Positions 8,465-16,770 are shown, counted from the first letter of the stretch. The stretch: DNA of 64,000 nucleotides from Salipaludibacillus neizhouensis (GCF_002886185.1 NZ_KZ614146.1:563234-627233); one strand, 5' to 3'. Program-made: numbers and translations. The notes: generated by a model from the letters alone, not told the origin.

Positions 8465-8575
8465 TGTGTTAGTTGTTTGGAAGCGCCCAAAGAGCTACAA
8501 CCGCACGGACCAGGTTTTCAAGCAATTTAAAGATTGCACCTGTGATGGCGAGTCTGAGTATTAAAGGAGGTGCGC
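8465..8575 (+). ncRNA. L21 leader (ribosomal protein autoregulatory RNA)
   Basis: The roughly 110-base untranslated region between the promoter and rplU resembles the L21 leader known upstream of rplU-prp-rpmA in Firmicutes. It can form stem-loops such as GCAATTTAAAGATTGC near 8522-8537 and ends in the AAAGGAGGTG site at 8563-8572. In the family, L21 is thought to bind this RNA and repress its own operon. The call is mainly positional with visible hairpins; a covariance-model search would settle it. Confidence 0.6.
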
Positions 8576-8577
8576 AC

Positions 8578-8886
8578 ATGTACGCAATTATTGAAACTGG
8601 TGGAAAGCAAGTGAAAGTTACTGAAGGACAAGAAGTTTACATTGAAAAACTTGATGTAACTGCAGGAGACACAGTAACATTTGACCGTGTTCTATTTGTA
8701 GGTGGAGATGAGACTAAAGTTGGTTCTCCATTACTTGACGGAGCTACTGTGACGGCAAAGGTTGAGAAACAAGGCCGCGCGAAGAAGTTAACTGTATTCA
8801 CTTATAAAGCTAAGAAGAACTATCATCGTAAGCAAGGTCATCGTCAGCCTTACACAAAAGTTACGATCGACAAGATCAGCTTGTAA
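8578..8886 (+). CDS. rplU: 50S ribosomal protein L21
   Basis: Large-subunit protein binding 23S rRNA. The 102-residue product starts [14 protein letters not shown] and contains the typical C-terminal [17 protein letters not shown]. Start ATG 8578 follows AAAGGAGGTG; the frame is open upstream to 8473 but that part is the leader. First gene of the rplU-prp-rpmA operon. Confidence 0.98.
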   Translation: MYAIIETGGKQVKVTEGQEVYIEKLDVTAGDTVTFDRVLFVGGDETKVGSPLLDGATVTAKVEKQGRAKKLTVFTYKAKKNYHRKQGHRQPYTKVTIDKISL

Positions 8887-8899
8887 GGATGTGCAGACC

Positions 8900-9235
8900 A
8901 TGATTCATATCAAGTTTGATCGGAACAAAGATGGAACCATTCATATGTTTACAATGTCAGGTCATGCAGATGCAGGGCCCCATGGACAAGATCTTGTCTG
9001 TGCCGGAGCATCAGCTGTTTCTTTTGGGACAGTGAATGCTATTGCAGCAATTTGCAATACGGAATTGGATGTCGAGCTATTGGATGATGGAGGTTTCCTC
9101 CGCTGTCGAGTTCCTGAAAAACTGGATGATGAAACGTATAATAATGTTCAATTATTACTTGAGGGCATGCTAGTTTCCATGCAAACAATGGAAGAACAGT
9201 ATCGCCAATTTATACACATTGAATCTAAACTATAG
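8900..9235 (+). CDS. prp: Ribosomal-processing cysteine protease Prp
   Basis: Cysteine protease that removes the N-terminal extension of L27, an essential maturation step in Firmicutes. The catalytic pair falls at His22 (GHADAG) and Cys34 (DLVCAGAS), exactly as in the characterised family, when translation starts at ATG 8900 with AAGGATG upstream; the in-frame GTG at 8891 is too close to that site. The product has 111 residues. It lies between rplU and the gene of its substrate rpmA. Formerly called YsxB. Confidence 0.95.
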   Translation: MIHIKFDRNKDGTIHMFTMSGHADAGPHGQDLVCAGASAVSFGTVNAIAAICNTELDVELLDDGGFLRCRVPEKLDDETYNNVQLLLEGMLVSMQTMEEQYRQFIHIESKL

Positions 9236-9247
9236 GAGGTGAAGACC

Positions 9248-9547
9248 ATGTTCTTGAAATTGGACCTTCAATTTTTCGCCAGTAAAAAAGGTGTAGGTAG
9301 TACGAAAAACGGTCGTGACTCAGAATCGAAACGTCTTGGTACAAAGCGTGGAGACGGACAGTCAGTTACAGGTGGATCTATCTTAGTTCGCCAACGCGGA
9401 ACTCGTATTTACCCTGGAGTAAACGTAGGTAGAGGTGGAGACGATACTTTATTTTCTAAAGTAGACGGCGTTGTGAAATTTGAACGCGTCGGACGTAACC
9501 GCAAGCAAGTTAGTGTTTATCCAGAACCAGCACTACAAGAAGCATAA
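9248..9547 (+). CDS. rpmA: 50S ribosomal protein L27 (with cleavable N-terminus)
   Basis: Ribosomal protein whose N-terminus reaches the peptidyl transferase centre. The 99-residue precursor begins [15 protein letters not shown]; the LQFFAS motif at residues 7-12 is the Prp cleavage site that exposes the functional SKKG/ASKKG end. Start ATG 9248 follows TAGGAGGTG. In most Bacilli spo0B and obg follow; here the operon ends and an insertion sequence splits its terminator. Confidence 0.98.
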   Translation: MFLKLDLQFFASKKGVGSTKNGRDSESKRLGTKRGDGQSVTGGSILVRQRGTRIYPGVNVGRGGDDTLFSKVDGVVKFERVGRNRKQVSVYPEPALQEA

Positions 9548-9557
9548 ATTACACATG

Positions 9558-9574
9558 AAAGACCCTAATGATTA
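9558..9574 (+). other. Left arm of the split rpmA terminator
   Basis: AAAGACCCTAATGATTA is the exact complement of the arm at 11058-11071 plus its flanking T run (GACCCTAATGATTA/TAATCATTAGGGTC). Together they form a 14-bp intrinsic terminator for the rplU operon that is now separated by the insertion element. Confidence 0.85.
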
Positions 9575-9603
9575 GGTGGCTACCCCCAAAAGTTAGAGTT
9601 TTT

Positions 9604-10470
9604 TTATGCAGCTGATTGGCTGGATTGAGTTCGGTATTCTACTGGACTCAATCCGGCCAATTTTATTTTTGATCGTTCATTGTTATACCAGTCGATATAT
9701 TCTTCTATCCGTCTTTTTAATTCTTCATAGCTTACTAATTTTTCCCCATAATACATTTCTTGTTTTAAGATGCCAAAGAAATTTTCCATTGAAGCGTTGT
9801 CTGCGCAGGTTGCTTTACGTGACATGCTTTGGAATACTTTATTTTCTTTTAATGTCCTCACCCATTGATTGTGCTGGTAATGCCAACCTTGATCAGAATG
9901 AATGGTAGTGCGATAAGTTGCATGATTCTTTATTATCTGTAGCGCCCTTGTTAAAGGTTCTATGACAAGATCTAGTGTTGGACGTTTCCTGATTTCAAAC
10001 GCAATTACTTCTCCGTTATAAAGGTCAAGAATTGGATTTAAATATAACTTCTCTTCGCCTAGACATTTGAATTCTGTAATGTCGGTTACTAACTTTTGAA
10101 GAGGGATAGGTGTGCTAAAGCGGCGGGACAATCGGTTTATCGCTACCTTTCCTACGTTTCCCTTATATGAATTGTATTTACGGGATTTCCGCATAAATTT
10201 CACACATTTTAACCCTAGTTCCAGCATAATGCGATACACTTTTTTATGGTTGATAGAATGTCCTAATTTGTTTAATTCTCTTGTGACACGTTTATAACCA
10301 TAGCGTTCATGAAACTGCTTAAATAGGCTTGTAATCAGTTTTTTTAGTTCTGTATCTGAGTCTTCTTGTCCAAAGTTTTTCACATGATAGTGATAGGTTG
10401 CTTCAGGAATACCTACAACAATGAATATATTTTTTAATCGGAATCCTTCTTCTTTGAGTTCGAATGCCAC
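9604..10470 (-). CDS. IS3-family transposase OrfB (DDE integrase)
   Basis: Catalytic half of the transposase. The 288-residue product has an HTH-like N-terminal part (HERYGYKRVTRELNKLG) followed by an rve integrase core with the acidic triad Asp (TDITEFK), Asp (HSDQGWHY) and Glu (NASMENFFG), then the typical YNNERSKIKLAGLSPVEYR end. It begins at a GTG and overlaps orfA by 37 bases in the -1 frame, the arrangement in which a programmed frameshift makes an OrfAB fusion. No canonical A6G slip site is obvious in the overlap, so the shift site is unresolved. Confidence 0.93.
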   Translation of the reverse strand: MAFELKEEGFRLKNIFIVVGIPEATYHYHVKNFGQEDSDTELKKLITSLFKQFHERYGYKRVTRELNKLGHSINHKKVYRIMLELGLKCVKFMRKSRKYNSYKGNVGKVAINRLSRRFSTPIPLQKLVTDITEFKCLGEEKLYLNPILDLYNGEVIAFEIRKRPTLDLVIEPLTRALQIIKNHATYRTTIHSDQGWHYQHNQWVRTLKENKVFQSMSRKATCADNASMENFFGILKQEMYYGEKLVSYEELKRRIEEYIDWYNNERSKIKLAGLSPVEYRTQSSQSAA

Positions 10471-10997
10471 TTTTGCCTGTGCTTTTCGTGGAAGGCATTT
10501 GGATTCTCCCGAAAAGCTTTCAACTTTTTTAGGTAAGCATTTTCTAGTCTTAGTAGTTCATTCTCACGTTCTAATTCTTCTTCACGTGTTAACTTTGTCT
10601 CTTCCTTATTCTTGGATTTAGTTGGTTTCTTAGACATAGAAGGTCGCCCCTTTGATATTGGTTTCAGGCCTTCTATCCCTCGTTCATTAAATGTTTTCAT
10701 CCAACGATAAATTAAGGAAGGATTGTTCAATCTAAATTGATCAGCAGTTTCCTGATAAGAAGCACCTGTCTCTAGTATAAATTGTATCGTATCTAATTTA
10801 AATTGAACAGAGTACCCTTCCTGCATCTTTCTTCGTTTTAATCCATCCATGCCCTGTGTTTTATAGGATCTCACCCAATTTTTTAATGGGGTGGAACTGG
10901 GTATATTATATTTTTTCGACAACGATTTGTATCCAAGATTCCCATACAAATACTCGGTGACGAGCTTCATTTTAAATTCTTCACTATATTTGGCCAT
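10434..10997 (-). CDS. IS3-family transposase OrfA (DNA-binding subunit)
   Basis: Helix-turn-helix subunit that recognises the element ends. The 187 residues contain two HTH units (KSLSKKYNIPSSTPLKNWV and QETADQFRLNNPSLIYRWM), as in the IS150 group, and a C-terminal leucine-zipper-like stretch (LERENELLRLENAYLKKL) for oligomerisation. Start is ATG 10997 with GGGGGTG upstream, inside the element's right end. Confidence 0.92.
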   Translation of the reverse strand: MAKYSEEFKMKLVTEYLYGNLGYKSLSKKYNIPSSTPLKNWVRSYKTQGMDGLKRRKMQEGYSVQFKLDTIQFILETGASYQETADQFRLNNPSLIYRWMKTFNERGIEGLKPISKGRPSMSKKPTKSKNKEETKLTREEELERENELLRLENAYLKKLKAFRENPNAFHEKHRQKWHSNSKKKDSD

Positions 10998-11057
10998 AAA
11001 AACACCCCCGAAAGTTAGATTTTCTACTCTAACTTTCGGGGGTCGGTACCTTATTAA

Positions 11058-11077
11058 TAATCATTAGGGTCTTTTTT
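11058..11077 (+). other. Right arm and T run of the split rpmA terminator
   Basis: TAATCATTAGGGTC followed by six T pairs with 9561-9574. Before insertion the loop would have been only a few bases. The region from here to 11242 shows no gene; a TATAAT at 11198-11203 lacks a well-spaced -35 box. Confidence 0.8.
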
Positions 11078-11242
11078 ACAAGAAAAACTATAAAATGATC
11101 GTTTTTTTAGAGATTGTTGTTTTCGTTGAACAGAGAGGTTCGAATCTGCTCTAGGTGGCTGCTTACGCGGGCAACGCTTGAGTCAGCAACTTTGGCTTAT
11201 AATCGAATAAACACTTCGATATTATTAAAAGGAGATGTATGC

Positions 11243-11983
11243 ATGAAACTTACTGTCATCGGTTTTTGGGGAGCCTATCCGGAAAAAAATGAAGCAACGA
11301 GTTGTTTTTTACTAGAAGATGCAGGAACATCGATTCTGCTCGATTGCGGAAGTGGTGCCGTTGCGCAACTCCAAAACTATCTGGACTTACATACACTGGA
11401 TGCGGTCATGCTTAGTCATTATCATCATGATCACGTCGCAGATTTAGGTGTGCTCACTTACAGTCGCGTTGTTGATATAAACTTGAAAAAAACAGAGATA
11501 CCACTGAAGATCCATGCCCATAAAGATGATGAAGCAGCATTCGAAAAATTAAGAAGACCTCCATTCACAGAGGTAACCAGTTATCAACATGATAGTAAAG
11601 TAAAAATTGGGCCGTTTACCATTACGTTTCAAAAAACAGATCATCCAGCCCCTTGCTATGCGATGAGAATTGAAAGCTCAGAAACAAATCATACTATTGT
11701 TTATACTGCAGACACTACTTTTCAAGAATCATTGATACCCTTTGCAAGAAATGCTTCCTTGCTCATTGCTGAAACAAGTTTTTACGCAGACCAATCTGCT
11801 GAAAAGTTCGGGCATATGAACAGCAAAGAAGTAGCAATGCTTGCGGAGGAAAGTGAAACCAAAGAGGTCATCCTTTCTCATCTTCCTCACTTCGGGGATC
11901 ATAAGCAGTTAGTTAATGAAGTCGCGAAAACTTATAGTGGTAAGATTTCATTAGCAGAAACCGGAAAGACATGGCTTTTGTAG
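11243..11983 (+). CDS. Metallo-beta-lactamase-fold hydrolase (YhfI-like)
   Basis: Probable metal-dependent hydrolase of the MBL superfamily close to B. subtilis YhfI. The zinc motif HxHxDH is at residues 59-64 (SHYHHDHVADL), with further metal ligands expected in TDHPAP, YTADTTF and LSHLPHFGDH near the C-terminus. The 246-residue length fits RNase Z-like single-domain members, but the substrate is unknown. Start ATG 11243 follows AAAAGGAGATG; the open frame upstream to 11114 has no ribosome site. Single gene with its own terminator. Confidence 0.85.
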   Translation: MKLTVIGFWGAYPEKNEATSCFLLEDAGTSILLDCGSGAVAQLQNYLDLHTLDAVMLSHYHHDHVADLGVLTYSRVVDINLKKTEIPLKIHAHKDDEAAFEKLRRPPFTEVTSYQHDSKVKIGPFTITFQKTDHPAPCYAMRIESSETNHTIVYTADTTFQESLIPFARNASLLIAETSFYADQSAEKFGHMNSKEVAMLAEESETKEVILSHLPHFGDHKQLVNEVAKTYSGKISLAETGKTWLL

Positions 11984-11991
11984 ATGAACTC

Positions 11992-12023
11992 AAACATTCC
12001 TAAAGTATATAGGAATGTTTTTT
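11992..12023 (+). terminator. Intrinsic terminator after the MBL hydrolase gene
   Basis: AAACATTCCT (11992-12001) pairs with AGGAATGTTT (12011-12020), followed by a T run. The next 210 bases to the DUF2243 start hold no other clear element. Confidence 0.85.
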
Positions 12024-12234
12024 TGCGTTTTATGGGAATAACGTACATTAAGGAGGTTCTTAATACATAAGAAATTAGCGCTTGAGCAAAAGCATGTTAC
12101 AACATTACAACACTATAAATTTTAGCTATCAGCCACTTTTATCCAGATTTACCCATTAAGATGTTTATAAAATGCTTATCTAAGAGAAAATAAGACAAGG
12201 GAAGAAAGATTAATACGTGTAAAGGTTGGATGAT

Positions 12235-12741
12235 ATGAAAACACATAGTGTAAACTCAACAATGAATAATACCGATGCAAACATTACACCTTATTCAACT
12301 AGAAACTTATGGACAGGCATTTTGTTTGGACTTGGATTAATAGCTTTTTTTGATGAAGTAGTTTTTCATCAATTACTTCATTGGCACCATTTCTATGATA
12401 GATCTACTTCGGAGATTGGATTAGTGTCAGATGGATTGTTTCATGCGTTTAGTTGGTTTGCAACGATTGCGTCTTTGTTTATTTTTGCTGATCTCAGAAG
12501 AAGAAATGCTATGCGCCTCAAGAGGTGGTGGGGTGGTGTTTTATTCGGGGCTGGCTTATTTCAATTGTATGACGGTATAGTCCAACATAAACTGATGCAA
12601 ATCCATCAGATTCGATATAATGTTCCTCTGTTTCCTTACGATGTTACCTGGAATATTACTGCTTTCATAATGATTGTAATCGGGGTAATTTTAATTTATA
12701 AAACGCAAACGATCAAGACTACGCGGGGAGAAGTTACATAA
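12235..12741 (+). CDS. DUF2243 membrane protein
   Basis: Integral membrane protein of the DUF2243 family: four helices and conserved histidines in FDEVVFHQLLHWHHFYD and GIVQHKLMQIHQIRY. The histidine-rich motifs suggest metal or haem association, but no function is established. ATG 12235 is 9 bases after AAAGG; a TTG at 12226 is too close. The stop overlaps the start of the ctaG-like gene (TAATG), and DUF2243-CtaG pairs recur in other bacteria, so they probably act together in membrane assembly of a redox or copper protein. Confidence 0.8.
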   Translation: MKTHSVNSTMNNTDANITPYSTRNLWTGILFGLGLIAFFDEVVFHQLLHWHHFYDRSTSEIGLVSDGLFHAFSWFATIASLFIFADLRRRNAMRLKRWWGGVLFGAGLFQLYDGIVQHKLMQIHQIRYNVPLFPYDVTWNITAFIMIVIGVILIYKTQTIKTTRGEVT

Positions 12742-13544
12742 TGGTCAATAATCACCTTCATTATAGAGAGTGGACTGCTTTTCAACCCGTTATAGTAATA
12801 GGATATCTACTTATTATTAGTATATATATTTTTGCCGCTGTGAAATCTAACCAACGACTTAGACATTGGCCGTTACATCGCTCAGTCTTTTGGATTTTAG
12901 GAGTTAGTTGTGTATTTTTCGTTGTTGGACCATTGGCTCCCCATGCTCATATAGATTTCACAGTACACATGATTGGTCATTTGCTTTTAGGAATGTTGGC
13001 ACCTCTATTTATTGTCCTGTCGGCACCTATGACATTACTACTTCGAACATTATCTGTTCAAAAAGCTAGGTTTCTGTCAAAATTATTACAGACAAGGCTA
13101 TCCCGGTTTTTAGTTGACCCAGCTGTATCGGCACTTCTCAATTTTGGTGGGCTTTGGATTCTTTACACTACGAGTTTGTACTTAGCAATGCAACAAAACA
13201 TGTTGATACATGTCGTCATCCATTTCCATGTGTTTGTGGCTGGTTTTCTGTTTACGACTTCCATGATCTCTATTGATTCATTCGTATATAAGACAAGTTT
13301 TTTATATCGAGCCATTGTCTTAGTGATTGCTCTTGGCAGTCACAGTATATTGTCTAAATATATTTATGCCTATCCATTAACTGGAGTATCGGTCTACGAG
13401 TCTGAAATTGGAGGAAAGCTTATGTTTTACGGAGGAGATGTTGTTGATATAATTCTGATCTACCTGTTTTGTCTGCAATGGTATAATGCTACATCACCTA
13501 AATTACCAATTGCCTCTGTTAACAAAGTGGTTACTGAATACTAA
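12741..13544 (+). CDS. CtaG-family cytochrome c oxidase assembly protein
   Basis: Member of the caa3-type CtaG family: seven predicted membrane helices and the conserved histidines GPLAPHAHIDFTVHMIGHLLLGMLAPL, HVVIHFHVFVAGFLF and YGGDVVDI. In B. subtilis CtaG is required for assembly of cytochrome caa3 oxidase, but many genomes hold paralogues away from cta genes, and no oxidase subunits are present here. Translationally coupled to the DUF2243 gene, and followed 102 bases later by arsR on the same strand. Confidence 0.82.
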   Translation: MVNNHLHYREWTAFQPVIVIGYLLIISIYIFAAVKSNQRLRHWPLHRSVFWILGVSCVFFVVGPLAPHAHIDFTVHMIGHLLLGMLAPLFIVLSAPMTLLLRTLSVQKARFLSKLLQTRLSRFLVDPAVSALLNFGGLWILYTTSLYLAMQQNMLIHVVIHFHVFVAGFLFTTSMISIDSFVYKTSFLYRAIVLVIALGSHSILSKYIYAYPLTGVSVYESEIGGKLMFYGGDVVDIILIYLFCLQWYNATSPKLPIASVNKVVTEY

Positions 13545-13593
13545 TATTGCTAGTCTACATGTGTTTAATTGAAATGGATTTTATATATACAGT

Positions 13594-13621
13594 TTGACTT
13601 ATATAAGTATTTTATTATACA
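13594..13621 (+). promoter_or_regulatory. arsR promoter
   Basis: TTGACT at 13594-13599 and TATACA at 13616-13621 are separated by 16 bases. The flanking ATATA-rich imperfect symmetry is where ArsR would be expected to bind, but no clean palindrome is visible. Confidence 0.55.
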
Positions 13622-13646
13622 ATGATAAAGAAGGGGGAGGGTATGC

Positions 13647-13994
13647 ATGGTGACGTCTACCAAACAAACCTCAAGAGAAGTTGTTGAATGCCTTAAGGTA
13701 ATTAGTGATCCGACGAGGTTATTAATAATGAAATTAGTTGAGCAAAAAGAATACTGTGTCTGTCAATTTGTTGATATGTTTGCAATCAGTCAACCAGCAA
13801 TTAGTCAACACTTACGTAAACTCAAACAAGCGGGGCTTGTGAAAGAAGATCGACGGGGGCAGTGGCGGTATTATTCCATAGATGAATCATCGGTTCATTC
13901 ACATCTTGTAAAAGGTATATTGAACCACATTGATAAGGAAGACGAACAGTTTAACTTATTGTTGTCAAAAGAAACGCCAGTTAATTGTAAATAA
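13647..13994 (+). CDS. arsR: ArsR-family arsenic-responsive repressor
   Basis: Winged-helix repressor that releases DNA when As(III) or Sb(III) is bound. The metal-binding pair CVC is at residues 37-39 ([11 protein letters not shown]), at the start of the recognition region, followed by [19 protein letters not shown] third cysteine, Cys15, could complete the three-thiolate site. The product has 115 residues. Start ATG 13647 follows GGGGGAGG. First gene of the arsRCDA group. Confidence 0.92.
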   Translation: MVTSTKQTSREVVECLKVISDPTRLLIMKLVEQKEYCVCQFVDMFAISQPAISQHLRKLKQAGLVKEDRRGQWRYYSIDESSVHSHLVKGILNHIDKEDEQFNLLLSKETPVNCK

Positions 13995-14058
13995 TAATTT
14001 ATCGTATCGTAATGAGCTATTGTTAGCACTTATACTTAATAAAGAGGAGACATTTTGC

Positions 14059-14478
14059 ATGACTAAGAAATCAATTTATTTTTTATGTACAGGTAATTCA
14101 TGCCGTAGTCAAATGGCAGAAGGATGGGCGAAACAGCATTTAGGCGAGGACTGGAATGTATACAGCGCTGGCATAGAGGCACATGGTCTTAATCCAAACG
14201 CAGTGAAAGCAATGAATGAAGTCAGTATTGATATTTCGAGCCAAACATCAGACATCATTGATTCAGAGCTTTTAAACAATGCAGATTTTGTTGTGACACT
14301 TTGTGGGGATGCAGCCGACAAATGTCCAATGACACCCCCTCACGTAAAACGTGCTCACTGGGGTTTTGATGATCCTGCAAAAGCAGAAGGATCGGATGAA
14401 GAAAAATGGGCATTTTTCCAACGCGTTCGTGATGATATTGGCGTTAGAATTAAAACATATGCTGAAACAGGCGAATAA
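14059..14478 (+). CDS. arsC: Arsenate reductase, thioredoxin-coupled
   Basis: Reduces As(V) to As(III) with electrons from thioredoxin, on a low-molecular-weight phosphatase fold. The P-loop CTGNSCRS starts at Cys10, and the redox relay cysteines fall at Cys82 and Cys89 ([10 protein letters not shown]), the same numbers as in the classic staphylococcal enzyme. ATG 14059 follows AGAGGAGA; the open frame upstream overlaps arsR and is rejected. The product has 139 residues. A terminator follows before arsD. Confidence 0.95.
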   Translation: MTKKSIYFLCTGNSCRSQMAEGWAKQHLGEDWNVYSAGIEAHGLNPNAVKAMNEVSIDISSQTSDIIDSELLNNADFVVTLCGDAADKCPMTPPHVKRAHWGFDDPAKAEGSDEEKWAFFQRVRDDIGVRIKTYAETGE

Positions 14479-14489
14479 CTACATCAATG

Positions 14490-14516
14490 GCCGGGAAATT
14501 CCTTTCTCGGCTTTTT
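14490..14516 (+). terminator. Hairpin between arsC and arsD
   Basis: GCCGGGAAA pairs with TTTCTCGGC (one G-U pair), followed by five T. It may end most arsRC transcripts and lower arsDA expression. Confidence 0.75.
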
Positions 14517-14558
14517 ATCAAGTCTTTAAATAATTTCTTATGAAGGAGAGATCTTGTG

Positions 14559-14933
14559 ATGAAAAAAATAGAGATATATGATCCAGCAATGTGTTGTGAT
14601 ACCGGAGTTTGTGGTCCAACCGTAGATCCGGAATTAACTAAACTTGCGACGGCGATCTATTCCCTAAACAAAAAAGGCTATCCAGTCACACGTTATAATC
14701 TTGCTAATGATCCAGCAGCTTTTGCAGAAAATGAGGTAGTAAACGGTGTGCTTCACGATAAAGGACCAGATGCACTACCAATTGTTCTGGTCGATGGTGA
14801 AGTGTATAAAATAGGAGAATATCCGTCTAATGACGAGTTTTCGGTATGGTTTAACATAGACGAAAATGATTTAACAATTAAAAACCCTAAAGTTCGACTA
14901 GATATCAATGTGACAACGCAGGAGGGTAACTAA
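14559..14933 (+). CDS. arsD: ArsD arsenic metallochaperone
   Basis: Delivers As(III) to the ArsA ATPase. With the ATG at 14559 (8 bases after AAGGAGAG) the cysteines Cys12, Cys13 and Cys18 (MCCDTGVCG) land at the positions known to bind metalloid in ArsD. The rest has the thioredoxin-like fold of the family (PIVLVDGEVYKIGEYPS). The product has 124 residues, and its stop overlaps the arsA start. Confidence 0.94.
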   Translation: MKKIEIYDPAMCCDTGVCGPTVDPELTKLATAIYSLNKKGYPVTRYNLANDPAAFAENEVVNGVLHDKGPDALPIVLVDGEVYKIGEYPSNDEFSVWFNIDENDLTIKNPKVRLDINVTTQEGN

Positions 14934-16702
14934 TGTTTGAACCGTTCAAGCCATCCTTTCTTAGTGATACTCCTTTTCTATTTTTCACAGGAAAAGGCGG
15001 CGTCGGTAAAACGACAACAGCTTCTGCAACAGCAGTTGCGATGGCAGATGCAGGTAAAAAAGTTCTTATAGTTAGTACGGATCCAGCATCTAATTTGCAG
15101 GATGTGTTTGGTATGGATTTAACAAATGATCCTCAGCCTGTAAACGGTGTAGATCGTCTTTATGCTTGTAATCTTGATCCTGAGGAATCGGCTCGTCAAT
15201 ATCGGGATAATTTAGTCGGTCCATACCGAGGCAAATTGCCCGATGCCGTCGTGGATCAAATGGAAGAGCAGATGTCCGGTGCTTGTACGGTTGAAATCGC
15301 TGCTTTTGATGAATTTACAAACTTACTTGCGGATGGGAAAATGATGGAGCAGTTTGACCATATACTATTTGATACTGCACCGACAGGCCATACTTTACGT
15401 TTGCTCAAATTGCCAACGGCCTGGAGTGGTTTTCTGGAAGATTCCACTCATGGTGCTTCTTGTCTCGGTCCTCTCGCGGGGTTGGCTGAAAAGAAAGATC
15501 TATATGAAAAGACAGTTCGGGCACTCTCTAATCCCAAACAGACTACACTCATTCTTGTCACCCGACCTGACGTCACTTCTTTTCGGGAAGCGGAACGGAC
15601 ATCATGCGAACTTAGAGAGATTGGAATTGATAACCAGAAACTAATTCTGAATGGACACTATCAGGCAAAACTTCAAGGAGACAGTATTTCCGAAGCCTTT
15701 TCTCGAAAACATGAGCAAGCGATTGATACGATGTCGGTATACTTAAGTGGGATGAACATTTCTAGTATACCTTTCATGGCGCAGTCGCTAACAGGTATTG
15801 AAAGCTTGAGAAGTCTTTTTCATGCTCGTGAAAACGTAGATTCTGAAATAGAGAAAACTATTCTTCAGGAGCAGTCACTCGAGTCTGTGAAACAGTTGGT
15901 TGACGAATATTCCGAGAACGGCACACGGGTTGTCATGACAATGGGGAAGGGTGGAGTAGGGAAAACGACGCTTGCCTCTTTGATTGCCGTTGGGTTAGTT
16001 GAAAAAGGGCATAAGGTTCATTTAACGACAACAGACCCGGCAGCCCATTTAACTGATCGTTTTAAAGGAACAGGGTCTGATTTATTAACGGTTTCTCGAA
16101 TTGATCCTGTTCAGGAAGTAGAAGATTATAAGGCGGAAGTAATGAAGACTGCTGGAGAATTGGATGATGAAGCTAAGGCGTACTTAGAAGAAGATTTACG
16201 TTCTCCATGTACGGAAGAAATTGCTGTTTTCCGTGCCTTTGCAGATGTAGTGGGTGGAGCCGACAATGAGATTGTCGTTATTGATACAGCTCCAACAGGA
16301 CATACTTTATTGTTGTTGGATGCTACACAGTCCTATCATAAGGAACTGGAACGATCAACAGGTGAAGTACCGGATAATGTAAAGAATTTACTTCCGCGAC
16401 TTCGAAATGCAAAAGAAACTGATGTAGTGCTGATAACACTACCAGAAGCAACACCCGTATTAGAAGCGTCTAGGCTGCAAGCAGATTTAAAGCGTGCAGA
16501 TATTTATCCCAAAGCTTGGGTAATTAACCAAAGTCTTTATGGGACAGCTGTAACGGAACCGGTTTTAAAGGGAAAGGCAGAAGCAGAAAAAGTATGGATA
16601 AAAAAAGTTAGTGAAGAACTTTCCGTAAGAACCATTTTAATTCCTTGGCAAGAGGAAGATAGTATTGGTTATGAAAAAATGAAAGAATTAGTCACGAAGT
16701 AA
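14933..16702 (+). CDS. arsA: ArsA arsenite-stimulated ATPase
   Basis: Soluble catalytic subunit of the arsenite pump; it normally docks on the membrane carrier ArsB or Acr3. The 589 residues hold two homologous halves, each with a P-loop GKGGVGKTT (near residues 24 and 344) and the DTAPTGHTLRLL/DTAPTGHTLLLL signature. Metal-site cysteines occur at Cys118 (SGACTVE) and Cys426 (SPCTEE). Coupled to arsD by overlap. Neither arsB nor acr3 is adjacent, so the carrier must be encoded elsewhere or the system works differently. Confidence 0.95.
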   Translation: MFEPFKPSFLSDTPFLFFTGKGGVGKTTTASATAVAMADAGKKVLIVSTDPASNLQDVFGMDLTNDPQPVNGVDRLYACNLDPEESARQYRDNLVGPYRGKLPDAVVDQMEEQMSGACTVEIAAFDEFTNLLADGKMMEQFDHILFDTAPTGHTLRLLKLPTAWSGFLEDSTHGASCLGPLAGLAEKKDLYEKTVRALSNPKQTTLILVTRPDVTSFREAERTSCELREIGIDNQKLILNGHYQAKLQGDSISEAFSRKHEQAIDTMSVYLSGMNISSIPFMAQSLTGIESLRSLFHARENVDSEIEKTILQEQSLESVKQLVDEYSENGTRVVMTMGKGGVGKTTLASLIAVGLVEKGHKVHLTTTDPAAHLTDRFKGTGSDLLTVSRIDPVQEVEDYKAEVMKTAGELDDEAKAYLEEDLRSPCTEEIAVFRAFADVVGGADNEIVVIDTAPTGHTLLLLDATQSYHKELERSTGEVPDNVKNLLPRLRNAKETDVVLITLPEATPVLEASRLQADLKRADIYPKAWVINQSLYGTAVTEPVLKGKAEAEKVWIKKVSEELSVRTILIPWQEEDSIGYEKMKELVTK

Positions 16703-16731
16703 ACATAGAGAGTTTTTTATGCGAAGATTCA

Positions 16732-16770
16732 AAACACCTGGAGAGCTTTTTTCTTCAGGTGTTTTTTTTA
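16732..16770 (+). terminator. Intrinsic terminator after arsA
   Basis: AACACCTG (16733-16740) pairs with CAGGTGTT (16756-16763), followed by seven T. Confidence 0.85.

Larger units (their letters stand above)
9575..11050 (-). mobile_element. Complete IS3-family insertion sequence (IS150-type)
   Basis: A 1476-bp element with two overlapping minus-strand transposase frames. The terminal inverted repeats are about 25 bp (left GGTGGCTACCCCCAAAAGTT, right complement GGTACCGACCCCCGAAAGTT, both continuing AGAGT) and differ at four positions. A 3-bp direct repeat TTA flanks it (9572-9574 and 11051-11053). Inside the right end an additional hairpin, CCCCCGAAAGTTAGA with its complement (11005-11019 with 11028-11042), reuses the terminal repeat and may insulate the transposase genes from outside transcription. 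Both frames look intact, so the copy may be active. Confidence 0.9.

Noticed and set aside
8473-8577. N-terminal extension of L21
   Set aside because: The region is the structured leader; the ribosome site and conserved start are at 8563-8580.
11140-11170. GGTTCGAATC resembling a tRNA T-arm
   Set aside because: The flanking bases do not pair into a T stem, and no anticodon arm, D arm or acceptor stem is visible; probably chance.
13930-14058. 43-residue N-terminal extension of ArsC
   Set aside because: It overlaps arsR, lacks a ribosome site and would shift the conserved cysteine numbering.
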